Source of the DNA: an uncultured Hyphomicrobiales bacterium
Lineage (GTDB): Bacteria; Pseudomonadota; Alphaproteobacteria; Rhizobiales; Beijerinckiaceae
Assembly: GCA_903900975.1 (NCBI GenBank)
Contig: CAIUPE010000014.1
Location: 1-38,284 of the forward strand
Direction: 5' to 3'
Length of the DNA: 38,284 bases
The translations under genes and the position numbers were made by a program. Each line of letters starts with the position of its first letter. The stretch's first letter is position 1. Shown here piece after piece: positions 1 to 8,841 of this stretch. Below the pieces are notes generated by a model. That model was given only the letters and a program-made list of their open reading frames with translations, ran no database searches and was not told the DNA's origin.

Positions 1-1
1 C

Positions 2-133
<132 letters not shown>

Positions 134-145
134 ATGACGGAAATA

Positions 146-607
146 TTATTGCGCTTTCTTAAACGGCTCCATGCCCAGCCTTGCCAAGCCGTCGACTTCT
201 TCGTTTTCCAGATGTCCGGCGTGGCCTTTGACCCAGTGGAACGTCACGTCATGGCGTTGCACGGCTTCGTCGAGGCGTTGCCATAGGTCGACGTTTTTAA
301 CTGGTTTTTTATCAGCCGTTTTCCAGCCATTGCGTTTCCAGCCGTGCAGCCATTGCGAGATGCCTTGTTTGACATATTGGCTATCGGTCCACAGATCGAC
401 CACGCAGGGGCGCTTTAAACTTTCAAGCCCCATGATGGCGGCCATCAATTCCATGCGGTTATTGGTGGTGAGCTCTTCCCCGCCGCACAGCGTTTTGCGG
501 GCTTCGCCATAGAGCATCAAGACGCCCCAGCCGCCCGGACCCGGATTGCCCGAACACGCACCATCCGTGAACAAAGTCACGCGGTTGGTCGATGGCGCCT
601 CGCTCAT
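146..607 (-). CDS. rnhA: Ribonuclease HI
   Basis: Cleaves the RNA strand of RNA-DNA hybrids in the cytoplasm (R-loops, primers). The 153-residue length is that of bacterial RNase HI. The four metal-binding acidic residues are visible: D15 ([15 protein letters not shown]), E53 (NNRMEL), D75 (TDSQYV) and D139 ([10 protein letters not shown]), with the catalytic His in WVKGHAGH (H124/H129 region). The ATG at 605-607 overlaps the thrB stop by four bases (ATGA), which implies translational coupling. It is the last gene of the ispH-thrB-rnhA operon. The 3' end abuts the insertion-sequence remnant, but the C-terminus (GMEPFKK) looks normal, so the gene seems intact. Confidence 0.97.
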   Translation of the reverse strand: MSEAPSTNRVTLFTDGACSGNPGPGGWGVLMLYGEARKTLCGGEELTTNNRMELMAAIMGLESLKRPCVVDLWTDSQYVKQGISQWLHGWKRNGWKTADKKPVKNVDLWQRLDEAVQRHDVTFHWVKGHAGHLENEEVDGLARLGMEPFKKAQ

Positions 608-1569
608 GCCTCGTAGCCGTAATCACTGGCTTTTTGGGAGGATTGGAAGAAGCGTAGTTTTTTATAATATTCGAGCGGGTCTTTGGGCTTAACCAAAGCG
701 CCGGGGGGAACGTTCAGCCAGTCCACCAGCCGCGTCAGCATAAAGCGCAAGGCGGCACCGCGGCAGAGCACCGGCAGCGCTTCGATTTCCTCAGTACTCA
801 AAGGCCTGATGGCGCGGTAGCCCGCTATCATCGCGCGGCCTTTGGTGAGGTTGAACGAGCCGTCTTTCTCAAAACACCAAGCGTTCAAGCCGATTGCCAG
901 ATCATAGGCCAGAAAATCGGTGCAAGCGAAATAGAAGTCGATCAGGCCTGAAAGCTCGCCCCTCAGGAAGAACACATTATCGGGAAACAGATCGGCATGG
1001 ATGACGCCGCTCGGCAAATGTTTGGGCCAGTTCTGCTCCAGCTCCTCAAGCGCTGCTCGGGTAGCTGTATCCAAGCCCGGCGTGACGGTGTCGGCCCGTT
1101 CGCGCGCCGCTTCATAGAGCGGTCGCCAACCATGGACGGTGAGGGCATTGACACGCGTGCCTTTGAAATCGGCGCCCGCAAGATGAAGCTTGGCGAGTGC
1201 TCCGCCAACGGCTGCGCAATGCTGCACGGTTGCGCTTTGAACGCCTACGCCTTCTAAGAAGGTGACAATGGCGGCGGGTCTACCCGCCAGCGTGCCGAGT
1301 GCCTCGCCCTTGCGGTTGCGGACCGGCTGCGGGCAGGTAATGCCGCGCTCGGCGAGATGTTCCATCAAATCGATAAAGAAGGGCAGGTCTTCTGCCTTCA
1401 CCCGCTTCTCGTAAAGCGTCAGGATGAAATAGCCCGCGTCCGTATGGAGCAGAAAATTGGAATTCTCCACCCCTTCCGCAATGCCTTTGAGCGCCAGCAC
1501 GCCGCCAATGTCATAACTTGCGATGAAGCGGGCAAGCTCGTCATCCGGTACTTCGGTGTATACAGCCAC
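604..1569 (-). CDS. thrB: Homoserine kinase (ThrB type II, aminoglycoside-phosphotransferase fold)
   Basis: Phosphorylates homoserine to O-phosphohomoserine, the substrate of threonine synthase (thrC, also in this window but in another operon). 321 residues from a GTG at 1567-1569, which places the start ([15 protein letters not shown]) just after the ispH stop; the open frame extends 20 codons further into ispH, but that extension has no family similarity. The APH-type catalytic loop is [14 protein letters not shown] (HxDxxxxN), followed by [19 protein letters not shown] with the metal-binding Asp. This is the alphaproteobacterial/pseudomonad ThrB type, not the GHMP kinase of E. coli. It overlaps rnhA by ATGA. 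Confidence 0.95.
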   Translation of the reverse strand: MAVYTEVPDDELARFIASYDIGGVLALKGIAEGVENSNFLLHTDAGYFILTLYEKRVKAEDLPFFIDLMEHLAERGITCPQPVRNRKGEALGTLAGRPAAIVTFLEGVGVQSATVQHCAAVGGALAKLHLAGADFKGTRVNALTVHGWRPLYEAARERADTVTPGLDTATRAALEELEQNWPKHLPSGVIHADLFPDNVFFLRGELSGLIDFYFACTDFLAYDLAIGLNAWCFEKDGSFNLTKGRAMIAGYRAIRPLSTEEIEALPVLCRGAALRFMLTRLVDWLNVPPGALVKPKDPLEYYKKLRFFQSSQKASDYGYEA

Positions 1570-1570
1570 G

Positions 1571-2536
1571 TTAGTGCTCCGATGGTTTTTCGCGCAATTC
1601 GCGCGGTAACGGGAAAAAGACACTCTCATCGGCGGTGGTGACGGTTTCTACCGTTGTCGCAAAACGCGCCGAGAAGGCGTCGATGATTTCTTCAACCAGA
1701 ATATCGGGGGCGGACGCGCCCGCCGTGATGCCGATGGTGCGGATTGCACCAAGTTCCGACCAGTCGATATCGGCAGAGCGGTTGATCAGACGCGCAATTG
1801 GCGTGCCCTCGCGCTCGGCGACTTCGCGCAGGCGCTGGGAATTGGAGGAGTTGAAGGAGCCCACGACAAACACGGCATCGCAGCGGCTCGCCACTTTCTT
1901 GACCGCTTCCTGCCGATTGGTGGTGGCGTAGCAGATGTCTTCTTTATGCGGGCCGACAATGGCGGGGAATTTTGCCTTCAGCGCCTCGACGATTTCGTGC
2001 GTGTCATCGACCGATAGCGTCGTTTGCGTGACATAAGCGAGGGTGTCTTTGTCCACGCCTTCAAGTAGAGCGACATCGGCCAGCGTTTCAACAAGGCGGA
2101 CGGCGCCTTCGGGCAATTGGCCCATGGTGCCAACCACTTCCGGATGACCGGAATGGCCAACCAGCAAAATGGTGCGGCCACGCTTAAAATGGATTTCTGC
2201 TTCGCGATGCACTTTGGTGACCAGCGGGCAGGTGGCATCAATCGCCAGAAAATTCCGCTTGGCGGCTGCCTCGGGCACCGATTTAGGCACGCCATGGGCG
2301 GAGAAGATCACGGGGGCGGTGGTGTCAGGGATTTGGTCCAGTTCTTCGACGAAGATCGCGCCTTTGCGCTTTAAATCATCGACCACGAAGCGGTTATGCA
2401 CAATCTCGTGGCGGACATAGACCGGTGCGCCATAGGTTCTGAGCGCGGTCTCCACCACGTCAATCGCCCGCACCACCCCGGCGCAAAAGCCGCGTGGCGC
2501 ACAGAGCAGAATGGTCAAAGGCGGCTTATTGGTCAT
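1571..2536 (-). CDS. ispH: 4-hydroxy-3-methylbut-2-enyl diphosphate reductase
   Basis: Last step of the MEP isoprenoid pathway: reduces HMBPP to IPP and DMAPP with an iron-sulfur cluster. 321 residues from the ATG at 2534-2536 ([20 protein letters not shown]); an upstream in-frame start would add a 19-residue tail unlike the family. The three cluster-binding cysteines are present: C18 in RGFCAGV, C103 in DATCPLV and C202 in [10 protein letters not shown]. Substrate-contact motifs are also present ([17 protein letters not shown]). First gene of ispH-thrB-rnhA; its TAA is one base from the thrB GTG, so the two are probably coupled. The promoter should lie in 2537-2638, shared divergently with the HAD gene. 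Confidence 0.97.
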   Translation of the reverse strand: MTNKPPLTILLCAPRGFCAGVVRAIDVVETALRTYGAPVYVRHEIVHNRFVVDDLKRKGAIFVEELDQIPDTTAPVIFSAHGVPKSVPEAAAKRNFLAIDATCPLVTKVHREAEIHFKRGRTILLVGHSGHPEVVGTMGQLPEGAVRLVETLADVALLEGVDKDTLAYVTQTTLSVDDTHEIVEALKAKFPAIVGPHKEDICYATTNRQEAVKKVASRCDAVFVVGSFNSSNSQRLREVAEREGTPIARLINRSADIDWSELGAIRTIGITAGASAPDILVEEIIDAFSARFATTVETVTTADESVFFPLPRELREKPSEH

Positions 2537-2638
2537 CAGCGAGGCGCAATTCCGGTATTTCGATCTTGCCTGTTTGTGTCTGCGGCGCGACAAGAGGTCA
2601 AGCGATGAGGTTCTCGGTTTTCAGGAAATAACAGTCAA

Positions 2639-3250
2639 ATGGGCATTGCCTGCGTTATTTTTGATATGGACGACGTGCTGTGTGATTACCACGTCGACAC
2701 ACGCATCGCGCATTTGGCCGAAGTTTCGGGGCGTAGCGTGGATTTTGTTCGCCGCGCGGTGTGGGAAACGGATTTTCTGGACCGCTCTGATCGCGGTGAA
2801 TTTTCAGCCTCGGATTATTTGACGGAATTTGGGCGGATATTGGGCTATCCGCTCTCGAGGGCGGAGTGGGTAGCGGCAAGAAAAGCAGCGATGCCCGTGT
2901 TTCCCGATATGTTGGCGCTGGTTAAAGCTCTCAAACAACGGATGCCGGTGGCGTTGTTGACCAATAATGACCATCTGGTCGCCGAGACCATCGGGGAGCT
3001 TTTTCCGGAAATTGTGCCGCTTTTCGGCGATCGTCTCTTCGTATCCGCGTCCTTTGGTCTAGCCAAGCCTGATCCAGCCTGTTTTGTCGCCTGTTGCGAG
3101 GCCATCGGCGTATTGCCGCATCAGGCCTTTTTTACCGATGATCGTGCAGAGAATATCATGGGCGCCGAACAGGCAGGACTTTCAGGACATGTATTTTCGG
3201 GCAAGGCAGGATTGATGACGGCGCTAGAGGCCATGGGCGTGCGGGTCTGA
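2639..3250 (+). CDS. HAD-superfamily phosphatase (subclass IA)
   Basis: Cytosolic phosphohydrolase of unknown substrate. The HAD motifs are in order: I, FDMDDVL with nucleophile D9 and acid/base D11; II, LLTNND; III, the Lys in LAKPDP; IV, FTDDRAENI. The region between motifs I and II is a helical cap of about 75 residues (C1 cap). The closest described relatives by motif style are the YihX/epoxide-hydrolase-N-like members that dephosphorylate hexose 1-phosphates; that substrate is only a guess. 203 residues, ATG at 2639, with AGGAA about 11 bases upstream. It is divergent from ispH and followed 72 bases later by a MATE exporter. Confidence 0.85.
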   Translation: MGIACVIFDMDDVLCDYHVDTRIAHLAEVSGRSVDFVRRAVWETDFLDRSDRGEFSASDYLTEFGRILGYPLSRAEWVAARKAAMPVFPDMLALVKALKQRMPVALLTNNDHLVAETIGELFPEIVPLFGDRLFVSASFGLAKPDPACFVACCEAIGVLPHQAFFTDDRAENIMGAEQAGLSGHVFSGKAGLMTALEAMGVRV

Positions 3251-3267
3251 GCTGCTTTTCTCTTCGC

Positions 3268-3288
3268 CTATCGCTCAGGGAGCGATAG
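3268..3288. other. Perfect 8-bp hairpin between HAD gene and MATE gene
   Basis: CTATCGCT, loop CAGGG, AGCGATAG. The stem is perfect but no T-run follows on either strand, so it is not a classical intrinsic terminator. It could be a processing or stability element ahead of the MATE gene. Function is not shown by the sequence. Confidence 0.4.
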
Positions 3289-3322
3289 AGTGCATCGAAT
3301 AGAATCACGCGAAAGTTGCCCC

Positions 3323-4702
3323 ATGAATGATACGGCCGTTAAGCCTGCCCCCGCACAAGCGGTGGTTGGAAAATTCACCACGGGTTCGATCATGCGCCAT
3401 GTGGTGGTGATGTCTGCATCGGGCGCAGTTGGCCTGATTGCGATTTTCGCAGTCGATTTGTTGTCGCTGCTCTATATTTCCTGGCTCGGGAACATCAATT
3501 TTACGGCAGGCGTGGGCTACGCAACGGCGGTGATGTTTTTCTCTACCTCCACCAATGTGGGCTTGATGATTGGCCTTTCGGCGCTGGTTTCGCGAGCCTT
3601 GGGAGCGGGCGAGCGCGAGCGGGCGCGGCGTATGGCGGGTACGGCAACGGTTACATCGGTCATCGCCTCCGCCTTGGTCGCGGCTTTTATCATGTTGGTG
3701 TTGCATCCGATGCTGACGATGATGGGAGCCACGGGCGACACGCATGAGGTCGCCTATCGGTTCTTGATGATTGCGATGCCCTCGAATGTGTTGCTCGGCT
3801 TAGGCATGTCACTCTCGGGCGTATTGCGCTCGGTGGGTGATGCAAAGCGCTCGATGTGGGTTACGCTATCGGGTGGCATCGCCTCGGTGTTCATTGACCC
3901 GATTTTGATTTTTGGTTTGGGGTTGGGCACCAACGGAGCGGCGGTGGCAACCATTATCTCGCGTTTGGTGTTTTGCACGATGGGCTATATCGGCGCGGTT
4001 CGGGTGCATGATCTTGTTAGACCGCCAAAGCCGCTTGAAGTGGTTGAGGATTTCAAGCCGCTTTCTAGCATTGCCTTTGCGGCCGTGTTGACCAATCTCG
4101 CAGCTCCCGTCGCGGGCGCATTTATGACGGCGGTGCTGGCTCCCTATGGCGATGAGGCGATTGCGGCCAACGCCATTATCACCCGGTTAGTGCCGGTAGC
4201 GTTCGGCTTCGTTTTTGCGCTTTCGGGCGCTGTCGGGCCGATCATTGGCCAAAATCTCGGCGCTCGGAACATCGACCGTGTCAGGCGGACGCTGGCCGAT
4301 AGTCTGGTAGTGACAGCCGCAGCGGTGGTTCTGGCTTGGATTGTTCTAGCGCTGGCCCGTAATGGAATTTCCTATCTCTTTCATGCCAAGGACGGCACGG
4401 CCGATCTGGTCTCGTTCTTCTGCCTCATCTTGGCGGGAACGTGGATTTTTCACGGGGCGTTGTTCGTCGCTAATGCCTCGTTCAATAATCTTGGCGCGCC
4501 CGCGATGGCTACAGCGTTCAATTGGGGTAAATCAACAATTGGCACCATACCGTTCGCATTGGTTGGTGTGCAGCTGGGCGGCGTGAAAGGGGCCTTGATC
4601 GGACAAGGGATTGGCGCGTTGTTGTTTGGTATCGGCGGTGTCTATGCTGCTTTCCGTCTTGTTGCCGTGATCGAGCGCCGATGGGATGCAGAACAGCGTT
4701 AA
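3323..4702 (+). CDS. MATE-family multidrug/metabolite efflux transporter
   Basis: Inner-membrane antiporter of the MATE (NorM/DinF-like) family, 459 residues from the ATG at 3323. About 12 hydrophobic segments fall in two MatE halves (roughly residues 30-190 and 245-410). Family signatures include SALVSRALGAGERERARR in the first half and its counterpart GAVGPIIGQNLGARNIDRVRR in the second. Upstream in-frame residues (from 3290) are not hydrophobic and overlap the hairpin region, so the later ATG is preferred. Substrate cannot be told from sequence. The DUF937 gene begins 18 bases after its stop, so the two are probably cotranscribed. Confidence 0.92.
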   Translation: MNDTAVKPAPAQAVVGKFTTGSIMRHVVVMSASGAVGLIAIFAVDLLSLLYISWLGNINFTAGVGYATAVMFFSTSTNVGLMIGLSALVSRALGAGERERARRMAGTATVTSVIASALVAAFIMLVLHPMLTMMGATGDTHEVAYRFLMIAMPSNVLLGLGMSLSGVLRSVGDAKRSMWVTLSGGIASVFIDPILIFGLGLGTNGAAVATIISRLVFCTMGYIGAVRVHDLVRPPKPLEVVEDFKPLSSIAFAAVLTNLAAPVAGAFMTAVLAPYGDEAIAANAIITRLVPVAFGFVFALSGAVGPIIGQNLGARNIDRVRRTLADSLVVTAAAVVLAWIVLALARNGISYLFHAKDGTADLVSFFCLILAGTWIFHGALFVANASFNNLGAPAMATAFNWGKSTIGTIPFALVGVQLGGVKGALIGQGIGALLFGIGGVYAAFRLVAVIERRWDAEQR

Positions 4703-4720
4703 AAAGGGAGTATCGCGTTC

Positions 4721-5299
4721 ATGATGACCTATCAGGAATGGATTAAAATCATCGAAGGCAGTGAGGCCATGCGGACCGTTGGCAAGCGCTTCGGCCTTGA
4801 TGACATGATGCTGCGTAAGGGAATTGAAGCCTTGATGCCTGCGGCCTTTATGGGGGCGATGCCATCCACGCCAAGCTTCAGCTTTCCGTCCATGCCATCG
4901 TTTGCACAGAGCAAACCGAACCCATTTCAGGCCGTGTTTGAAAGCAAAGAGGCCAAGGATGCTGTTGTTCGCCAAGCTGAGATGATTTCGGGTGTTAACA
5001 AAACGGTACTCGAAGACATGATGCCCGCTTTAGCAACCGCGATTGCCAACGGGTTGGATCGGCTTAAATCAAGCGAAGGAACGATCGAAAGCGGACCTGC
5101 TCAGGACATGGGCACGGCCATTGGCGGCATGATGGCAGCGATGATGGGGCTAACACCCGAGAAGCCGAAGCCGCCTGTTTTAGACCCAGCCGAACAAAGT
5201 ATGGAAATGTTCCAAACTTGGATCAAAGCGGGGCAATCCGTTCAGTCGGATTATATGAAGGCCATGCAGGCAGCAATGGGCAAAGACAAGGCATCTTAA
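4721..5299 (+). CDS. DUF937-like protein of unknown function
   Basis: 192 residues with no signal peptide or membrane segment. Two blocks match the look of DUF937: an N-terminal 'GSEAMRTVGKRFGLDDMMLR' helix ending in a GIEALMPAAFMGA block, and 'VVRQAEMISGVNKTVLEDMM' followed by PALATAIANGL. Between them is a low-complexity stretch rich in Met, Pro, Ser and Phe (about 47-62), and after them a Met/Gly-rich linker (GTAIGGMMAAMMG). The C-terminal 30 residues are amphipathic helix (MEMFQTWIKAGQSVQSDYMK). GGGAG precedes the ATG by about 12 bases. It follows the MATE gene closely. Its TAA overlaps the stop of the small convergent gene on the other strand. No function is known to me. Confidence 0.8.
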   Translation: MMTYQEWIKIIEGSEAMRTVGKRFGLDDMMLRKGIEALMPAAFMGAMPSTPSFSFPSMPSFAQSKPNPFQAVFESKEAKDAVVRQAEMISGVNKTVLEDMMPALATAIANGLDRLKSSEGTIESGPAQDMGTAIGGMMAAMMGLTPEKPKPPVLDPAEQSMEMFQTWIKAGQSVQSDYMKAMQAAMGKDKAS

Positions 5300-5469
5300 G
5301 GCGAGACCGCTAGTGCCGCGACCGAGACGGCATCACGGTTTTCGATCAACATATGGGTGATCTGAATCAGCGAACCCATAATCACGCCGAGGAGAATGAC
5401 GGACAGCACCGCGTGCTGCATCGCCGTCGAATTATCCAAATGTTCGCCCGATTTCTGTTTTTTGTCCAT
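5296..5469 (-). CDS. Small single-pass membrane protein, 57 aa (hypothetical)
   Basis: A short open frame on the minus strand from ATG at 5467-5469 to TAA at 5296-5298. The start is MDKKQKSGEHLDNSTAMQHA, a charged N-terminal tail of about 19 residues. A hydrophobic span VLSVILLGVIMGSLIQI follows (about 21-37), and then a C-terminal segment that includes ENRDAVSVAALAVS. The layout of basic tail then one membrane helix is what real small membrane proteins show, and it fills a gap otherwise empty. A GGGT sits about 10 bases upstream of ATG, a weak Shine-Dalgarno. The stop overlaps the stop of the DUF937 gene by two bases. No family recognised; the coding call is inferred. Confidence 0.5.
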   Translation of the reverse strand: MDKKQKSGEHLDNSTAMQHAVLSVILLGVIMGSLIQITHMLIENRDAVSVAALAVSP

Positions 5470-5590
5470 GCCGATTTACCCATTCATTTTCTCGCGGAGA
5501 ATGTGGCGTCCGGCCGGTTAATCCTTGCACAACAGAATGATTAAAACGCGAGATTCCCCATCTCAATCGCGCGTTATGGTGAATGGAAGT

Positions 5591-6511
5591 TTAGGATTGG
5601 CGTGATGGGCCTCGCAAAACGATAAAATTTCCGATCAAGACGAATCCCAAGCCTATCACCGCAGGGATGGTCCATTGATATCCCTCTAGTAGCGTTGAGA
5701 GCGCCAAAGCGATGACCGGAAACAGGACCGTTGAATAGCCAGCCCGCGCGGCACCAATCCTTCCTAAAAGCGTCAGGTAACAGGAGAATGCCACGACCGA
5801 ACCAAAAAAAGAGAGGAAGACGAGCGCGCTCCAATAAGGCACCGTCCATGCCATTGTCAGCGGCTTTCGTTCGATCAGAAGAACGATCAACAACGACAAT
5901 TCGCCGTACACCATTCCCCAGACGGTCGACGATAGGACGGACACGTTTCGGCGCTGGACGGAGGCAGCCACGACATTGCCGACGCAAAAACATAACGTGC
6001 CGAACAGCGATAATCCGAGCCCGATTGAGGCCCGATAGTCAAAGGTCTGACCGATGATTTGCGGTGCAAACATCAAGCCGCTGCCCATCGCCCCGATCAT
6101 GCCACCAAGAGCTAGCTTGCCACTTGGCCAGCGCCGCGTCAGCGCCGAACCGATCAACAAATTGACGATGCTGGCTAGCGAGAAAATGACAGCCAAAAGA
6201 CCGGAGGGCGTGGTCAGGCCGCCATAATAGAAAAAGACGAAATTGCCGGAAAACAACAGCGCGCCAAGCACCGCAAATCGGAGATGCAGGGCGAACGGAA
6301 AAGCCAGCGGTTCTCGCTTTACGAGCGCCCATACCAGCATAAAGGACAACGCCAATGCAAAGCGCCAGAATACAGAGACTTCCGGTTCAACCGCGCCCAG
6401 TTGCATTCGGAGCGCAATCCAAGACGAGCCCCATATAAGCACGACGGTGCCATAGAGTAGGTAATCAAGCCGCGTCATGATGGCTGGTAACGGTGATTTC
6501 TGAGATATCAT
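5591..6511 (-). CDS. DMT-superfamily (EamA) transporter
   Basis: Inner-membrane exporter of the drug/metabolite transporter superfamily, 306 residues with about ten hydrophobic helices arranged as two EamA repeats (about 15-145 and 160-298). Typical pieces are VLIWGSSWIALR after the first helix start and LPVIALALSTLLEGYQWT-like text near the end of repeat two. Substrate unknown. The ATG at 6509-6511 is four bases after the gshA stop, with no Shine-Dalgarno of its own, so translation probably depends on the upstream gene. An internal Met at residue 12 (MTRLDYLL) is an alternative start. Being coupled to glutamate-cysteine ligase raises the possibility of a thiol- or amino-acid-related substrate; this is inference only. 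Confidence 0.9.
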   Translation of the reverse strand: MISQKSPLPAIMTRLDYLLYGTVVLIWGSSWIALRMQLGAVEPEVSVFWRFALALSFMLVWALVKREPLAFPFALHLRFAVLGALLFSGNFVFFYYGGLTTPSGLLAVIFSLASIVNLLIGSALTRRWPSGKLALGGMIGAMGSGLMFAPQIIGQTFDYRASIGLGLSLFGTLCFCVGNVVAASVQRRNVSVLSSTVWGMVYGELSLLIVLLIERKPLTMAWTVPYWSALVFLSFFGSVVAFSCYLTLLGRIGAARAGYSTVLFPVIALALSTLLEGYQWTIPAVIGLGFVLIGNFIVLRGPSRQS

Positions 6512-6515
6512 AAGA

Positions 6516-7889
6516 TCAACGATAGGCGCGCGCTTTAAACACCGGAGTTACGCTGTTTTTCCAGTCGCCGCGATAGTGTTCCAGCAACAGATCGGATTGG
6601 GTTTTGCCCGTTTCGACGATGTTGTCGAGGGGTTCTAGAAACACCGTCTCATCCGTGCCATCGACCGAACGTCGAGCCCGACGTTCCAGACCGTATCGGG
6701 CAATATTCAGAATTTCACCTGCTATATCGCGGATCGAGTGACGGCGAATACTTGTCTTTAATCCGTCGCGTGGCACATCACGGCGCATGATGTGGCGTTC
6801 TTCTTCGGTCCAGCCCTTCACCACATCCCATGCGGCATCAAGCGCCGTGTCATCATAGAGCAGGCCGACCCAGAGGGCAGGGAGTGCATTAAGCATCGGT
6901 ACGGGGCCGGCGTCGGCGCCGCGCATCTCAAGATATTTTTTAAGACGTACTTCAGGGAAAAGCGTGGAAAGATGGTTCACCCAATCGGATAAAAACGGCT
7001 TCTCGCCCGGCAAAGCAGGATGCTCGCCCGCCATCAGGTCCCGAAAGGATGAGCCTGCGACATCGATATAGTCATCACCGCGCTTGATGAAATACATGGG
7101 CACATCGAGGGCCCATTCAACATAGCGGTCAAAGCTCATGCCACTTTCGAAGGCAAACGGGATCATGCCACTGCGCTGGTTGTCGGTATCAAGCCAGATA
7201 TGCGAGCGCTTCGATTGGAATCCATTGGGCTCACCCTCGGTGAAGGGCGAATTGGCAAACAAAGCGGTAGCCATCGGCTGCAGGGCCAAGGATGTCCGCA
7301 ATTTTTTGACCATGTCCGATTCGGAAGCAAAATCGAGATTCACCTGCACCGTAGAGGTGCGGTACATCATATCCAGGCCACGCGTGCCTACTTTCGGCAT
7401 ATAACGCGTCATAATGGCATAGCGCCCCTTCGGCATGACGGGAGTTTCGTCCAGTGTCCAAAGCGGGCTCGAGCCGAGGGCCAGAAATTTTATGTCCAAT
7501 TCATCGCCCACTTCCAGGGCGCATTGCAGGTGTTCGTCGAGTTCCTTGGCGGTTTGGTGTAGATTTTCAACCGCCGCGCCCGACAATTCAAATTGGCCGC
7601 CCGGTTCCAGCGAAATCGCGCCGCCGCCTTTGGCATCAAACAGTCCAATGATCTTGTCACGGTCGTAAATTGGATCCCAGCCTAAGCGTTCCTGCATGCC
7701 TTTGAGCAGGGCTTCGATGCCGCGCCCGCCTTCATAGGGTACGGGGGCGTTGCTTGTCGGCCGGAACGGAAATTTTTCATGCTCGGTGCCGATCCTGAAA
7801 CGATCACGCGGCTTTGAGCCACCTTCGAGATAGGTGACCAGCTCGTCGCGGCTTTCAATCGGGGTCGTGTCAGAAATATCGCGGGCCAT
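6516..7889 (-). CDS. gshA: Glutamate--cysteine ligase (alphaproteobacterial/plant type)
   Basis: ATP-dependent ligation of glutamate and cysteine, first step of glutathione synthesis, in the cytosol. 457 residues from the ATG at 7887-7889, which has GAGAG a few bases upstream; the frame stays open 17 codons further, but those residues are unlike the family. Signatures are FRIGTEHEKFPF near residues 32-42, GGQFELSGA, YRTSTVQVNLDF and the terminal SDLLLEHYRGDW. This is the GCS2-like plant/alphaproteobacterial class, not the gamma- or beta-type of E. coli or yeast. The rsmE gene lies 64 bases upstream on the same strand, and the DMT transporter starts four bases after its stop. Confidence 0.95.
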   Translation of the reverse strand: MARDISDTTPIESRDELVTYLEGGSKPRDRFRIGTEHEKFPFRPTSNAPVPYEGGRGIEALLKGMQERLGWDPIYDRDKIIGLFDAKGGGAISLEPGGQFELSGAAVENLHQTAKELDEHLQCALEVGDELDIKFLALGSSPLWTLDETPVMPKGRYAIMTRYMPKVGTRGLDMMYRTSTVQVNLDFASESDMVKKLRTSLALQPMATALFANSPFTEGEPNGFQSKRSHIWLDTDNQRSGMIPFAFESGMSFDRYVEWALDVPMYFIKRGDDYIDVAGSSFRDLMAGEHPALPGEKPFLSDWVNHLSTLFPEVRLKKYLEMRGADAGPVPMLNALPALWVGLLYDDTALDAAWDVVKGWTEEERHIMRRDVPRDGLKTSIRRHSIRDIAGEILNIARYGLERRARRSVDGTDETVFLEPLDNIVETGKTQSDLLLEHYRGDWKNSVTPVFKARAYR

Positions 7890-7953
7890 TAGCTCTCTCA
7901 ATGATCCGTTCGCGAACCGCGAAACGGGGAAGGCGGTCAATACGGGCGTTGTA

Positions 7954-8742
7954 TCAGAGTGGCAATCCGTTCATACGCCAATCGCCTAAAACAGCTTGCA
8001 CCAATGCAAGCGCTGCAACGCCCGCTGTATCGGCACGTAAAATGCGCGGACCAAGCGACAAGCGTATGACGGACGGTAGTTTGAGCAGCAAGTCGCGTTC
8101 TTCCGTCGAAAAACCGCCTTCCGGACCGATGAGAACGGCCAGTGGCCCCCGTGGTGTCGCTTGCAACGCTGCGATTGGATTTTGCTGCTCCGCGCGCTCG
8201 TCGCAAAAAATCAGGGTCCGGGAAGGGGCCCATCGGGCGAGCAGGGCGTCAAGCTTGATCTCGGGTGCGAGTTCGGGAACACGCAGAACGCCGCATTGCT
8301 CTGCCGCCTCGATCATATTGGCATTCATACGCTCGATATTGAGACGGGCATGCTGGGTGTGGCGTGTGATAACGGGAATGAGCCGGCTTGCGCCCATCTC
8401 CACGGCCTTTTGCACAATATAGTCGAGCCGTCCGGCTTTGATGGGTGCAAAAAGATAGTCCAGATCTGTGAAGGCTGGTTGCGTTCTGGTTTGACGGATA
8501 ACGTCAAGCATTGCAGCTTTTCGGTCTGCTTTGCCGAGTTTGCCGAGCCATTCGCCTTGCCGCCCGTTAAACACAAGCACGGAATCGCCTTCAGAAAACC
8601 GCAAAACTGTGACAAGGTAATGGCTGGCTTCGCGGCTGAGTATCAGCGGGGTGGATGCCGACAAATCATTGGCGACAAAAAGGCGTTGTGTTCTGTGATC
8701 GTAATCAGGCAAGGATTGGCTCCGGCTGGTGGGGAAGGTCAC
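7954..8742 (-). CDS. rsmE: 16S rRNA (uracil(1498)-N(3))-methyltransferase
   Basis: SAM-dependent SPOUT-class enzyme that methylates U1498 of 16S rRNA. 262 residues from GTG at 8740-8742, with AGGGGG about six bases upstream. The PUA-like N-terminal part carries TQRLFV and the knot region carries the SAM-binding signatures VLIGPEGGFSTEERDLL and SLGPRILRADTAGVAAL. The start is about ten residues longer than many relatives, which begin near the RLFV block. It is the first gene of the rsmE-gshA-DMT run, divergent from the secreted-protein gene at 8842. Confidence 0.95.
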   Translation of the reverse strand: MTFPTSRSQSLPDYDHRTQRLFVANDLSASTPLILSREASHYLVTVLRFSEGDSVLVFNGRQGEWLGKLGKADRKAAMLDVIRQTRTQPAFTDLDYLFAPIKAGRLDYIVQKAVEMGASRLIPVITRHTQHARLNIERMNANMIEAAEQCGVLRVPELAPEIKLDALLARWAPSRTLIFCDERAEQQNPIAALQATPRGPLAVLIGPEGGFSTEERDLLLKLPSVIRLSLGPRILRADTAGVAALALVQAVLGDWRMNGLPL

Positions 8743-8841
8743 GAACGCCCCCTAAGGTTAGGCCCAATAGCATAGCTCGGCAAAGGTTTAGAAGCTCAAA
8801 TGGTTGATCTTGATAGGGCGAAACTGATAGGGAACTGAGCT

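Noticed and set aside
2605-2631. Eight-residue ORF (ATG-TAA) just upstream of the HAD gene
   Set aside because: Too short, not at a regulatory position that I can interpret, and no attenuation-like codon run.
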